Origin: Gammaproteobacteria bacterium
GTDB taxonomy: Bacteria; Pseudomonadota; Gammaproteobacteria; Steroidobacterales; Steroidobacteraceae
Reading direction: 5' to 3'
DNA: 64,000 bases
NCBI GenBank assembly: GCA_021773365.1
Contig: JAJFKF010000017.1
Span: forward strand, 17,410-81,409
The notes under the pieces were generated by a model. It ran no database searches. It had not been told where the DNA came from and saw only the letters and a list, made by a program, of their open reading frames with translations. Below are positions 15,894-25,400 of this stretch, one piece after another (the first letter of the stretch is position 1; each line of letters opens with the position of its first letter). The position numbers and the translations under genes are program-made.

Positions 15894-16462
15894 GGACGGT
15901 GCTCTTCTTTTCCGGAGCGCTTCTTCGGGCCCCGGCGGATACGCCCGGAACCGCCGAGCATGAAGTCCACCAGGGCGCGCATGCCCTGTACCATTTGTCT
16001 CTCCACAGTGTCTTCGCTTACCCCCATGCGCGCGGCGGCCTCGCGTTGGGACAGGCCTTCGATCTTTCTCAGCATCACCACCTCGCGGCAGCGCGGCGGC
16101 AGCCGCTCCAGGCCGCTCTGTACGCGTCGCAGCTCCTCGCGGGCGCTGGCATAGCGGTCCGGCGTGGCATTGTCGACGGCGATATTCAGCGATTCGAGCT
16201 GCACGAAGTGCTCGATGGGGACTACCTGCGCGCGCCGGGCGCAGTTGATCAGGTGATTGCGCGCGGAAGTGAACAGGAACGGGCGCGTTTGTACAGGCAA
16301 ACGTTTGCGCGCCGCATCATAAACGCGCGCGTAGATCTCCTGGCGCAGGTCCACCAGATCCTCGCGATTGCGCCAGTTGCGGCGCAGAAAACGCGTCAGG
16401 GCCGGCTCCAGGGGGAGCACTTCCCGGAAAAACCAGCTTTTGAGTGCCTCAGCGTCGGTCAT
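15890..16462 (-). CDS. FecI-type ECF sigma factor, system C
   Basis: A 190-residue sigma factor. Region 2 lies at about 20-90 (LTRFLRRNWRNREDLVDLRQ, PFLFTSARNHLINCAR) and region 4 at about 115-165 (LERLPPRCREVVMLRKIEGL, REAAARMGVSEDTVERQM), with a basic tail. The RPFLF-type region 2 and PPRC motif place it in a subgroup different from FecI-A, B and D. Start ATG at 16462. It is divergent from receptor C over 178 bases with matched promoter boxes. Confidence 0.92.
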   Translation of the reverse strand: MTDAEALKSWFFREVLPLEPALTRFLRRNWRNREDLVDLRQEIYARVYDAARKRLPVQTRPFLFTSARNHLINCARRAQVVPIEHFVQLESLNIAVDNATPDRYASAREELRRVQSGLERLPPRCREVVMLRKIEGLSQREAAARMGVSEDTVERQMVQGMRALVDFMLGGSGRIRRGPKKRSGKEEHRP

Positions 16463-16503
16463 TTGCCGCTCTCAGAAACCACCATGCCTCATCAACCTAT
16501 CAA

Positions 16504-16588
16504 GACAAGCCGCGTGACGAATTCCGTAACGCCGGATGAAAAATAATTTCCGGCTCACGTTGTGTTACGGAATTCCCCGTTCCTGTTG
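16504..16588. promoter_or_regulatory. Matched divergent ECF promoters of system C
   Basis: GTTACGGAATTC-N10-TTGTC occurs on both strands. Plus-strand boxes are 16562-16573 and 16584-16588; minus-strand boxes are the complements of 16519-16530 and 16504-16508. The inner boxes form a perfect 12-bp inverted repeat separated by 31 bp, and that spacer itself has a small GCCGG/CCGGC dyad. The -10 boxes lie 52 bases before receptor C and 41 before fecI-C. Confidence 0.65.
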
Positions 16589-16640
16589 TCCCAATCCTTC
16601 GAGTTCTACTTGATAGCGTATAACATCCCGGGGGTTGCCC

Positions 16641-19600
16641 ATGTGCCGTCTGAATTTCCTTAAATCGATAATTGCCAGCTGTGCCCTGGCATTGGCCTCC
16701 CTGGCTCATGCTGCCGCGCTGAACTTTCATGTCCCCGGCGGCAACCTCAAATCGGCTCTCGACGCCTATGTCAAACAGGCTGGCGTGCAGCTGGTCTACA
16801 GGGAAGACGATGTGCAGGGCCTGAAAACCGGAGGTGTGAAGGGCGCCCTCTCCGCCGAAGAGGCACTCACCCGCCTTCTGGCGGGTACAAAATTGATCGC
16901 ACATCACGATCCATCCGGCGCCATCGCCATCGTGCAGGCGGCGGCCAGGGGAAAGGAAGTTCTCCTGCGCGATATACCTGTATCGCCGGCTGGACCGGTT
17001 CGCCTGGCCCGGGTTGCCGAGGTCGAGCGGGAGAAGCCGTTGGCGCCGCAAGTGCCGGTGTCGCTGGAGTCCAGTAACGGTATCCCCGAAATCCTGGTCA
17101 AGGGTGCGCGCAGTTCCAACACTGACATTCGCCGCACTGAGGATGATGTGCAGCCATACGTGGTGTTTGACGCGGAGGAGATCGGACGTTCCATGGCGCC
17201 GGATCTGGAAACATTTCTGAGAACCCGCCTGCCGATGAACCAGTCGCGTGGCAGCGAGGGTCAGAGTATTTCCAGCAATCGAGGCAATCAAAGCACCATC
17301 GATCTGCGCGGACTGGGTGCCGACCAGACTCTGGTTTTGGTCAACGGCCGACGCATGCCGGGCGTGGCCAGCTCAACAGAACTCTACCAGCCGGACATCA
17401 ACGGCATCCCGATCTCGGCGGTGGAGCGCATCGAGATCCTGCCCTCCACGGCTGGGGGCATCTACGGCGGCGGGGCCACCGGCGGGGTGGTGAATATCAT
17501 CCTCAAGCGCGACTACAACGATGTGGAACTCACCGCCCGCTATGACGGCACCTTTGCCGGCGGCGGCGCGCAGCGGCGCCTGGACGCCACTGCAGGCTTC
17601 ACCCTGGAGGGCGGGCGCACCAACGTCATGCTCACGGCCAGCTACCGCGATGGCAATCCCCTGTATATGGGCGATCGGGATTTTGCTGTCCGCGCTCGCG
17701 CGCTGCAGGATGAGAACAATCATGCCGCCTTTCGCAGCGGCGGGACCCCTGTGCGCGGCTACACCACCAACATCAGGAGCGCTAACGGTAGCATCCTGGT
17801 GCTGAAGGATGGGATGCGTTCGCTGAACTCACCCATCGCGTCTGTGCCGATAGGTTATGCGGGGCCGGACAGTGACAACGGCGCGGCGTTTCTGGGCACG
17901 GCCGATCGGTACAACCTGGCGCTGTCCGACGATGTACTGGGCAATCAGTACTCGCTGCTGAACACCCCCTCGGTGCGGTCGCTGCAGTTTAGTGTGCGGC
18001 AGGAGTTCACCGATCACATCGAGGCGTTCGTCGATGCCGCCCGTCACGACAACCGGTCGGTGCGTATGGGAAGTGCAGTCGTGAACAACGTCGTGAACGA
18101 TGTTACCCTGCCGGCAGGTCCGAACAGTCCATTCATCCAGGCGGTGAGGTTATCGGTGCCCTTTGTGGGCTATGAGACCGGCAGGATACGCACTTCCTCT
18201 GCATCCCTGAGTGAGCAAGTCAGCGGGGGGGTGATCGTGCGCCTGCCGCGGGAGTGGACGGCGCAGGGGGAGTACAGCTCGGGCCGATCGAACTCCACCT
18301 ATGAGTATACGAGAGCCGCATTGACTGCAGACGGCGTCGCCGCGCTGATCGACGGGCGGCTCGATCCCTTGAGCGATGTGAATGCCTACCCGCTTGAATT
18401 CGCCGCTTTCTATCCAGGTGAGAGCGGCGGTCGCAACTCGGCAGACTATGCGGGGGAACGGAAGAACGCCATCTTGCGGGTGTCCGGTCCGCTGCTGCAA
18501 CTGCCTGGCGGCCCGCTGCGCCTGGCTGCTTTGCTCGAGCGCCGCGAGCAGTTCACCGCAGATCGAGTCCGCGCAAGCTACCCGGCCGGGAGCAACCCGT
18601 CCTTTACCTACTATCCTGAAGTGGGCTCAAGCACCGACAGCGGATACGCGGAGATAAATGCGCCGCTGGTCTCGGCGGCCAAAGCGCGGCCGGGACTGTT
18701 GGGTCTGGACCTGCGTGCCTCGTATCGCTACGACACCACCGAGACCCGTACCCGGCCGTATGATGAGACTTCTATGTCAGTGCCGTCGCCCGATGGTCCA
18801 TTTCCGCAGGCGCCGTTTCAGACCAACAGCGTGACGGGTAACCAGTACACACTGGGCTTGCGCTACACTCCAGTGGAGAGTGTGATGCTGCGGGTCAGTT
18901 ATGGCGAAGGGATATTGCCGCCCGCGCCATTCCAGCTGTCTGAGGCGGATGCTGCTTCTATCGCATTCGTTCTAGGTGGCAATCTCGATCCCAAACGCGG
19001 CGGGTTGCCTGTCAACACCGCGATGATCGAGCGATTTTCGCTCACCGGCAGCTTGCTGCTGCGTCCGGAGCGCTCTGCCAGCTGGTCCGGCGGAGTGATT
19101 TTCACGCCTGCCCTCCTGCCGCGCCTGAGGCTGTCAGTGGATTACACCCGCATCGAGAAGACCGACGAGATTGGTTCTCTGGATTATCAAACGCGACTGG
19201 ATCTGGAAGATGACTTTCCAGGCGCCATTGTGCGCAATGCGCTGACCCCAGCGGACGCGGCGCTCGGTTACACGGGCGGGACGATTCGGGAGTTCAATGC
19301 CGGGCTTGTCAACATCGCCCACAGTCTGATGGAGGCGCTCGACATCCAGGCCGACTACCGCTGGGAGACGCGCTTCGGCTCCTTTGCCGCAAATGTGATC
19401 GCCACCGTGCAGCCGCGCCTCTCGCAGCAGGCCACGCCGGATAGCGGCGAGGTCGACAGGGTGGGCTACAGCAACGGCCCGCTGAAATGGCGGGCCAATG
19501 CGGGCCTGCGCTGGAATCGTGGCGCCTGGGACCTGGGCTGGAACCTGCAGTACTACGATGCTTCGCTGGTCTATAGCAGCACGGCCTCGACCACTGTCCG

Positions 19601-19868
19601 CAATAATGCGGTGCTCGGGCAGGGGTCCGAACGGATTCCGACTCAGACCTATCATGATGTATACGGCCGTTATCGTTTCCAGAACGCGTCCGGCTTCGCC
19701 AGCGGTTTGCTGGAGAACACCGAGCTGCAGATCTCGGTGCAGAATGTGCTCAACACCAGCCCGCCCATCCTGGCCTCCACCAGCTCTCTCGTCGCCGGTT
19801 ATGCCACCGAGGGCGACCCCCGCCTGCGCCGCTATTCCATCGCCTTCACCAAACGCTTCGGCCAGTAG
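16641..19868 (+). CDS. TonB-dependent receptor with STN signalling domain, system C
   Basis: A 1075-residue outer-membrane receptor. Signal peptide about 1-25 (SCALALASLAHAAA) and an STN domain about 27-95 (NLKSALDAYVKQAGVQLVYR, LTRLLAGTKLIAHHDPSG) that is unlike those of A, B and D. TonB box EILVKGAR near 150-157, plug and barrel to FTKRFGQ. From the TonB box onward the DNA is very similar to receptor A (for example an identical 50-base tract in both genes near 8482 and 18880). ATG at 16641 follows GGGGG by 6 bases; the TTG at 16635 is not needed. The mosaic suggests exchange of the barrel between differently signalling receptors. Confidence 0.95.
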   Translation: MCRLNFLKSIIASCALALASLAHAAALNFHVPGGNLKSALDAYVKQAGVQLVYREDDVQGLKTGGVKGALSAEEALTRLLAGTKLIAHHDPSGAIAIVQAAARGKEVLLRDIPVSPAGPVRLARVAEVEREKPLAPQVPVSLESSNGIPEILVKGARSSNTDIRRTEDDVQPYVVFDAEEIGRSMAPDLETFLRTRLPMNQSRGSEGQSISSNRGNQSTIDLRGLGADQTLVLVNGRRMPGVASSTELYQPDINGIPISAVERIEILPSTAGGIYGGGATGGVVNIILKRDYNDVELTARYDGTFAGGGAQRRLDATAGFTLEGGRTNVMLTASYRDGNPLYMGDRDFAVRARALQDENNHAAFRSGGTPVRGYTTNIRSANGSILVLKDGMRSLNSPIASVPIGYAGPDSDNGAAFLGTADRYNLALSDDVLGNQYSLLNTPSVRSLQFSVRQEFTDHIEAFVDAARHDNRSVRMGSAVVNNVVNDVTLPAGPNSPFIQAVRLSVPFVGYETGRIRTSSASLSEQVSGGVIVRLPREWTAQGEYSSGRSNSTYEYTRAALTADGVAALIDGRLDPLSDVNAYPLEFAAFYPGESGGRNSADYAGERKNAILRVSGPLLQLPGGPLRLAALLERREQFTADRVRASYPAGSNPSFTYYPEVGSSTDSGYAEINAPLVSAAKARPGLLGLDLRASYRYDTTETRTRPYDETSMSVPSPDGPFPQAPFQTNSVTGNQYTLGLRYTPVESVMLRVSYGEGILPPAPFQLSEADAASIAFVLGGNLDPKRGGLPVNTAMIERFSLTGSLLLRPERSASWSGGVIFTPALLPRLRLSVDYTRIEKTDEIGSLDYQTRLDLEDDFPGAIVRNALTPADAALGYTGGTIREFNAGLVNIAHSLMEALDIQADYRWETRFGSFAANVIATVQPRLSQQATPDSGEVDRVGYSNGPLKWRANAGLRWNRGAWDLGWNLQYYDASLVYSSTASTTVRNNAVLGQGSERIPTQTYHDVYGRYRFQNASGFASGLLENTELQISVQNVLNTSPPILASTSSLVAGYATEGDPRLRRYSIAFTKRFGQ

Positions 19869-19877
19869 CTGCAACCA

Positions 19878-19911
19878 GCGCGGGCGTTCAGATCCACCCG
19901 AACGCCCGCGC
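19878..19911. terminator. Hairpin between receptor C and coiled-coil gene
   Basis: A perfect 12-bp GC-rich stem (19878-19889 with 19900-19911, 10-nt loop) starts 9 bases after the receptor stop and covers the last codons of the opposite-strand coiled-coil gene. An almost identical element follows receptor H (52597-52632). Likely a bidirectional terminator. Confidence 0.6.
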
Positions 19912-20274
19912 CATGATGCCCAGCAGCGCGGCGGACATCAGCAGGAACCATATCCGGTCCAGCACCCGGCTGATGGCGAGGCCTGAGAAGGACTTCTCCA
20001 ATCTCAGTCCCAGCGTCGCGAAGGATTGGTCCATCTTTCGTTCCAGTGTCGCGAAGGACCGGTCCGCTTTCCGTTCCAGTATCGCGAAGGAATGCTCGGT
20101 CTTCAGTTCGAGCGCCGCGACCGAGTCCTTGACGCCGTCCACCTTGTCGTTCAGCCGTCCGATGTCGGTCTTCATGCCGCTGATATCGGAGCGGATATGC
20201 TCGACATTGGCTTCGAGGCGGGCTACACGTTCTTCCACTGGTGTCTCCATCGATTTCATCGCGGGCAGGGCCAT
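19888..20274 (-). CDS. Small coiled-coil protein with C-terminal membrane anchor, copy 1
   Basis: A 128-residue protein with a heptad-like helix from about residue 12 to 100 (EERVARLEANVEHIRSD, MKTDIGRLNDKVDGVKDSV), four 11-residue repeats of the type EHSFAILERKA in the middle, and one transmembrane segment at the C-terminus (WFLLMSAALLGIMARAFGW). There is no signal peptide, so a tail-anchored inner-membrane topology with a cytoplasmic coiled coil is likely. A paralogue at 52608-52916 shares both ends but only one of the 11-residue repeats. Both copies follow a receptor directly. Function not recognised. Confidence 0.75.
   Translation of the reverse strand: MALPAMKSMETPVEERVARLEANVEHIRSDISGMKTDIGRLNDKVDGVKDSVAALELKTEHSFAILERKADRSFATLERKMDQSFATLGLRLEKSFSGLAISRVLDRIWFLLMSAALLGIMARAFGWI
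19985..20116 (-). repeat. Four tandem 33-bp units inside the coiled-coil gene
   Basis: Units at 19985-20017, 20018-20050, 20051-20083 and 20084-20116 are imperfect copies, each encoding 11 residues with an SFA/SFS core (hendecad pattern). The paralogue at 52608 has only one such unit, so copy number has changed between the two genes. Confidence 0.7.
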
Positions 20275-20315
20275 GACGCCGTCCTTCGTACGAGAATGGT
20301 CACATCCTGATGACT

Positions 20316-20343
20316 ATAGTACTACGTTATTTTGTCATGGCAA
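20316..20343 (-). promoter_or_regulatory. Predicted promoter of coiled-coil gene, copy 1
   Basis: On the minus strand TTGCCA (complement of 20338-20343) and TACTAT (complement of 20316-20321) are 16 bp apart. The same two boxes, 18 bp apart, precede the paralogue (52956-52985). A palindrome TCGTACGA (20286-20293) between promoter and start is also shared by both copies. Confidence 0.45.
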
Positions 20344-20533
20344 GCGCCTTAGATGACGCCGCGCGCGCCGCTGCCAGCGTCAACCGCCGGTTTTTCTTCA
20401 GGCGCGTGTCCCAGGCGATCTTCAGTTGCCCGACGAAATCCACATTGCGGGGGGGCATCCACGAAATCTCGTCGAGAAAAATGAGAGTCCGCTGTACCTC
20501 GGTGAGCCGCCCCAGTTCGGTTTCCCGGCCTAT
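20327..20533 (-). pseudogene. Fragment of an archaeal-type ATPase (ATPase_2 family)
   Basis: The minus strand encodes LTEVQRTLIFLDEISWM followed by DFVGQLKIAWDTRLKKN, the Walker B region and following helix of the ATPase_2 (PF01637) family. It begins after an in-frame TGA at 20534-20536. Beyond KKNRRLTL the expected strand is lost, and the frame ends at TAA 20327-20329 inside the promoter region of the coiled-coil gene. Walker A and the C-terminal domain are missing, so this is an internal gene fragment. Confidence 0.65.
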
Positions 20534-20594
20534 TCAGGTCTGTCGGTTTGCAGTAATGCGTGTACGCCCGCGCGGCGCTGGAGCGTGAGCGCCG

Positions 20595-20610
20595 GCCCGC
20601 TAGCGCGGGC
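20595..20610 (-). terminator. Small hairpin at the fecR-D stop codon
   Basis: GCCCGC and GCGGGC (20595-20600 and 20605-20610) pair across a 4-nt loop at the fecR-D stop. Short and without a T run; weak evidence. Confidence 0.3.
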
Positions 20611-21667
20611 GTATCCTGATCACGCCCTCGTCGTGTGCAACAGTGAGGTCAGGTTCTCGCGCCAGCAGCGCGGCCAGGGACTGAGGATCAGAGGCCTCGA
20701 AAATGCCGTTGTAGTGATGACTGCCGGGCGGCACGCCCTCGATCACCAGCCGGGTGGTGCGGTTGTAGCGGTTGAATTCGCGCACCACTTCCTCCAGCGG
20801 CGTGTCGCTGAAGATCAGCCGCCGCTCGCGCCAGGCGATGGTGCGGGCAAGGTCGGCGCCGGGGTCATGCCGCAGCGTGCCGTCCGCTTCGACCTGTACC
20901 TGTTCTCCGGCACCGAGATTTTCCGCCAGCGGCGTATCGGATTCATCCTGGATGGACGGGGGCTGTGCCATGACTTGCACGCGTCCTTCCAGCACCGACA
21001 CGTGCGCGCCCTCGGGACGCTCATATACATTGAACCGGGTGCCCACGACCCGGATGACGGCGGTGGGTGTGTGTACGCGGAAGGGACGCGCGGCATCGCG
21101 CGCCACCTCGAACAACGCCTCGCCGCGCAGCAGCTCAACGTGCCGGCTGTCGCGGGCGAAACGGATCACGATGCGGGTATCGGCGTTCAGCGTGACCACC
21201 GAGGCATCGGACAGCTCCAGCGTGCGCTGTTCGCCGATGCCGGTAGTGAAACGCTGCGGGCCGGCGAGCTGCTGATAGAGCAGGGGCGCGGCAACCGCAC
21301 ACAGCAGCGTGGCGGCCACGGCGAGCCCCATCGTCCGCCGACGGCTTCCTGCTGCCGGTCGCGCATCGGTCGCGCTGTTTGTCATGGGTTCATGCGGCCG
21401 GACATCACGGGACGCTCCTGCTTCCAGGGCGACCACCGGCGCGGCCCAGGTCAGCAGCGCGGCCACATCCTCCTCGCGCGTCGGATCAAGATGCGCGAGC
21501 ACGCGGTCGGTGTACATCGTTTCCAGATACTCACGCACATGAAGCGGCGATTGCTTGAGCCAGGCCACGAAAGCCTTCCTGTCCTGCTCGCCGCCGCCCT
21601 CCAGCCGCTGATGCCATTCGGAGGCACGCCTGGCTGTCAGCCTGTCGATCTGCTGCTGCAGTTTCAT
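20600..21667 (-). CDS. FecR-type anti-sigma factor, system D
   Basis: A 355-residue inner-membrane protein. DUF4880 at about 8-52 (ASEWHQRLEGGGEQDRKAF, AWLKQSPLHVREYLE), transmembrane segment about 113-131, FecR domain about 140-245 (LELSDASVVTLNADTRIVI, LLRGEALFEVA, GTRFNVYERPEG) and DUF4974 from about 285 (LEEVVREFNRYN, YNGIFEASDPQSLAALL), ending IRIRPR. The N-terminal region is close to that of FecR-A. ATGA overlap with fecI-D. Confidence 0.93.
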   Translation of the reverse strand: MKLQQQIDRLTARRASEWHQRLEGGGEQDRKAFVAWLKQSPLHVREYLETMYTDRVLAHLDPTREEDVAALLTWAAPVVALEAGASRDVRPHEPMTNSATDARPAAGSRRRTMGLAVAATLLCAVAAPLLYQQLAGPQRFTTGIGEQRTLELSDASVVTLNADTRIVIRFARDSRHVELLRGEALFEVARDAARPFRVHTPTAVIRVVGTRFNVYERPEGAHVSVLEGRVQVMAQPPSIQDESDTPLAENLGAGEQVQVEADGTLRHDPGADLARTIAWRERRLIFSDTPLEEVVREFNRYNRTTRLVIEGVPPGSHHYNGIFEASDPQSLAALLAREPDLTVAHDEGVIRIRPR

Positions 21668-22239
21668 GGTGAGGATTCCTCCATGCCGCCGTGGTTTCCG
21701 CCGCGACGTTTCAGCGCCAGTTTCATCTTCGCCCTTGCCTCGAATACATAGCTGTTGACAGTGTTCACGCTCAGTCCGGTCCGGTGCGCCACCTCTTCAT
21801 AGGAGTACCCGTCACGCTTGACCAGCAGCAGCACCGCCCGCTGCATGACCGACAGCTCGGCCAGCCCGCGTGCCAGGTCTTCCTGCAGTGCCAGCCGTTC
21901 GGCCAGATCATCAGGCAGGGCGTGCTCCACGGTTTTGCCCAGCGTGTCCACCGCCTCGGAGTCGTAACTCACCAGGCTGCGGTCCTCGCGGAACAGCGCC
22001 TCGCGCACCACATGAGAGGCGATGCCGTACAGATAGGCCTGCGGATTGCGCACCGCCTCCACATCATTGACCTGCAGGAAGCGCTCGAAGATGTCCTGCG
22101 TCAGATCAGGCGCGGACGCCGGCCGGCGCACGCGGCGCTCGATGTAGCGGTGCAGCTCCGGGGCGTACTTGCGGAAGGCCAGGGTGGCCAGTCTTACCGC
22201 GGAATTCGCTGTTTTTGGCAACGGATCAGGCATCGGCAC
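21664..22239 (-). CDS. FecI-type ECF sigma factor, system D
   Basis: A 191-residue sigma factor. Region 2 lies at about 22-90 (LHRYIERRVRRP, APDLTQDIFERFLQ, AYLYGIASHVVREAL) and region 4 at about 125-178 (LAELSVMQRAVLLLVKRDGY, EEVAHRTGLSVNTVNSY). It resembles FecI-A most among the local paralogues. ATG at 22239 starts MPMPDPLPK; ATG at 22233 is an alternative. It is divergent from receptor D over 163 bases containing matched boxes. Confidence 0.93.
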   Translation of the reverse strand: MPMPDPLPKTANSAVRLATLAFRKYAPELHRYIERRVRRPASAPDLTQDIFERFLQVNDVEAVRNPQAYLYGIASHVVREALFREDRSLVSYDSEAVDTLGKTVEHALPDDLAERLALQEDLARGLAELSVMQRAVLLLVKRDGYSYEEVAHRTGLSVNTVNSYVFEARAKMKLALKRRGGNHGGMEESSP

Positions 22240-22265
22240 TCACAGATTTCCGCTTCTCCCTGTCG

Positions 22266-22335
22266 TAGTGGGTTTCGCGGGTGGATTCCTTGGGTCGGAT
22301 ATCGAACCCAAGTTTCCGCCTGCCGGATCGCACTA
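22266..22335. promoter_or_regulatory. Matched divergent ECF promoters of system D
   Basis: ACCCAAG-N18-CACTA is found on both strands. Plus-strand boxes are 22306-22312 and 22331-22335; minus-strand boxes are the complements of 22289-22295 and 22266-22270. The inner boxes form a dyad 10 bp apart, extended by partial symmetry around a central ATAT. Confidence 0.55.
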
Positions 22336-22402
22336 GGCTCATAACGATGACAGCGACGGGTTTGCCCGGCAAGCCGCATCGCTCTATAACCTGGAGAGCC
22401 CT

Positions 22403-25400
22403 ATGAGTACCTTGTCCATCTTCAAGCGCGCCGCAGTCCTGGCATTGCTGGGTTGCTGTGCCGCCGCAGCGCAGGCCGCCGCGCCGACGGCCACCGTGCA
22501 GCGCACCGTGACTTTCAGTATCGAGTCCCAGCCGGTGCGCGAGGCGCTGATGAAGTTCGGTGAGCAGGCCGGACTGCAGGTGCTGTTCAGATCAGAGGGC
22601 CTCACGATTCAGGGCGTGACCGCCTCGCCGGTTTCCGGTGAGCTGTCCATGCAGGATGCGTTGCGACGCCTGCTGTCGAAAACCGGGTTGACCTATGAGT
22701 TCGTCAATGAACGCACGGTGCGGGTGACCGCCGCGGGGTCGGCCGAAACGGCGTCGTCGACGTCTGGAACGCGGGTTGGTCGGGTCAAGGACGAACAATT
22801 GCAGCTTGCCCGCGCACAGGGTGATTCGCCGACGATTCCCGCTGCCTCCACGGAGGAGCAAGGAAGATCGTCCATTGATGCATATACGAAAGGCATCCCT
22901 GAAATTCTGGTCAAAGGCGCCCGCACCGCCAATACCGATATCCGTCGTACCGAAGATGATGTGCAACCCTACGTGGTGTTTGATGCCGAGGATCTTGAGC
23001 GCTCCATGGCGCCTGATCTGGAAACCTTTCTGAGAACCAGACTGACGATGAATCAGGTGCGCTCGACCGAGGATCAGAACCTGAGTGGCAACAGAGGTAA
23101 TCAAAGCACGGTCGATCTGCGCGGCCTGGGCGCGGATCAGACTCTGATTTTGGTCAATGGCCGGCGCATGCCGGGTGTGGCGAATGGTCTGGACCTGTTC
23201 CAGCCGGACATCAACGGCATCCCGATGTCGGCCGTGGAGCGCATCGAGATCCTGCCCTCCACGGCGGGCGGCATCTATGGTGGCGGCGCCACCGGCGGGG
23301 TGGTGAACATCATCCTCAAGCGCGACTACTCGGACCTGGAGCTCAGCGCCCGCTATGACGGTACCTTTGCCGGCGGCGGCACTCAACGACGCCTGGACGC
23401 CACGGGTGGCTTTACCCTGGAGGGCGGGCGCACCAGCGTGATGGTCATGGCCAGCTACCGCGATGGCAATCCGCTGTACGTCGGCGATCGGGACGCCACT
23501 CTCCGGGCCCGCCAGTTGAAGAACCAGAACAATTCCGGTCTTGCCGGTGGCGGCATCGGTGTATTTCCCGGTGTTACGACCACCAACATCACCGGTGTCC
23601 GCGGCAGGAATCTGGTGCTGGCCGATGGTATGCGCCCGTTGAACTCACCGTATGCCTACGTGCCAGTCGGTTATGCGGGTCCTGCGAGCGACAATGGCGC
23701 GGTCTTTCTCGAGACGGCAGGACGCCTCAACATAGAACTGCCCGAGGACTTCACCGGTACCGGATATCCCCTGCTCGGCGCCCCCACCGTCCGTTCTCTC
23801 ACGCTGAGTTTGCGGCGCGAGTTCTCTGAGCGAGTGGAGGCATTCGTGGATGCTTCCCGGAACGACAATCAATCCGAGCGCATCAACCGCTCGGCGACCA
23901 TCCAGATCAGCCGCGTGCGACTTCCGGTGGGTCCGGGAAATCCATTTACCGAGGCGGTGGATCTGTCGGTCCCCTTTGGCGGCTACGATGCCAGTCGGCT
24001 GCTCGCCCGGTACGGATCCTTGAGCGAGCGGCTCACCGGTGGCCTCATCATGCGTCTGCCGCGTGAATGGACCGCGCAGGCTGAGTACAGTCTGAGTCGC
24101 TCAAACTATACCCAGGACTATCCCATAGATCCTCTGACCGTCGATGGACGGGCCGCGCTGACCGATGGGCGACTGAATCTTCTGGGCGATGTGAATGCCA
24201 ACCCTCCCGACTATGCAGCCTACTATCCGGACCAGGAGCGCAGAATTTTCGAGGAGCGTCCCCTGACGCGCAGGGGCGCCACGCTGCGTGTGGCTGGCCC
24301 GCTGTGGCAGCTGCCTGGGGGGCCGTTGCGGCTGGCCGCATTGCTGGAGGACCAGCGGCAGTACACAGATGACCAGGTGTCGTACTACTACGAAGAGGGC
24401 GCTACTGCCCCACTCTATCTCTACAACCCAAGAATCGGCGCGACCACCAGGAGTCTTTATACCGAACTGACAGCGCCGCTGTTCTCGGCAGCCAATGCCC
24501 GGCGTGGACTGCGCGGCCTCGATGTGCAGGCGTCCTACCGCTACGATGTGTCCAGGACCCGCACTGTGAAATTCGGGGATGTCTCCAACATTGTCCCCTC
24601 GCTGGATGGGCCGTTTCCGGAAGTGCCATTCCAGACCAACGAGGTATCAGGCAACCAGTACACGCTGGGATTGCGCTACATGCCGGCGGAAGTTCTGGCG
24701 CTGCGCGTGAGTTATGGCGAAGGGATCTTTGCGCCTCAGCCCCGTCACCTCGCACAGTACGAGGATCGCTATTTGTTGTTTCTCTCCGGGCTGATCGATC
24801 CGAAGCGCGATGGGGAATCCGTTACCGGTGCCACAGTGGAGAAGCTTGTTCTCCAAGGCAGCCTGCAGCTGCGTCCGGAGATTTCCCAGAGCTGGTCGGC
24901 GGGGGCGATTTTCACGCCGGACAGTCTGCCGGGCCTGAGGTTATCAGTGGACTACACCCGCATCGAGAAAGTCGATGAGATCGGATTCTTGCCGCCGCAG
25001 ACGTTGGTTGATCTGGAAGACAGCCTCCCCGGCCGCGTGGTGCGCAATCCGCTGACACCGGCGGATCAGGCGGCGGGTTACACCGGCGGCACGATCCGCG
25101 ATCTGGATGCGGGGTTGATCAACATTGCCCACAGCCTGGTGGAAGCCATCGACATCCAGGCGGACTATTCCTGGCAGACGCGCCTCGGCGCCTTCGCGGT
25201 CAATGTGATGGCCACCGTGCAGCCGCAGATGGCGCAGCAGCCGACACCGACCAGTGTTGAGCGCGACAGGGTCGGCTACAGCGACGGACCGCTGAAGTGG
25301 CGGGCCAATGCCGGCCTGCGCTGGCAGCGCGGCGCCCTGGGTCTGGGGTGGAATCTGCAGTACTACGATGCCGCGCTGGTCTATGGCAGCACGGCGTCGA

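Noticed and set aside
19985..20116. CRISPR-like direct repeats
   Set aside because: Units are contiguous 33-bp coding repeats with no spacers and encode regular 11-residue helix repeats.
20426..21751. 441-codon plus-strand frame antisense to fecR-D
   Set aside because: No recognisable domain, overlaps the whole FecR-D gene, and composition fits a shadow of the coding strand.
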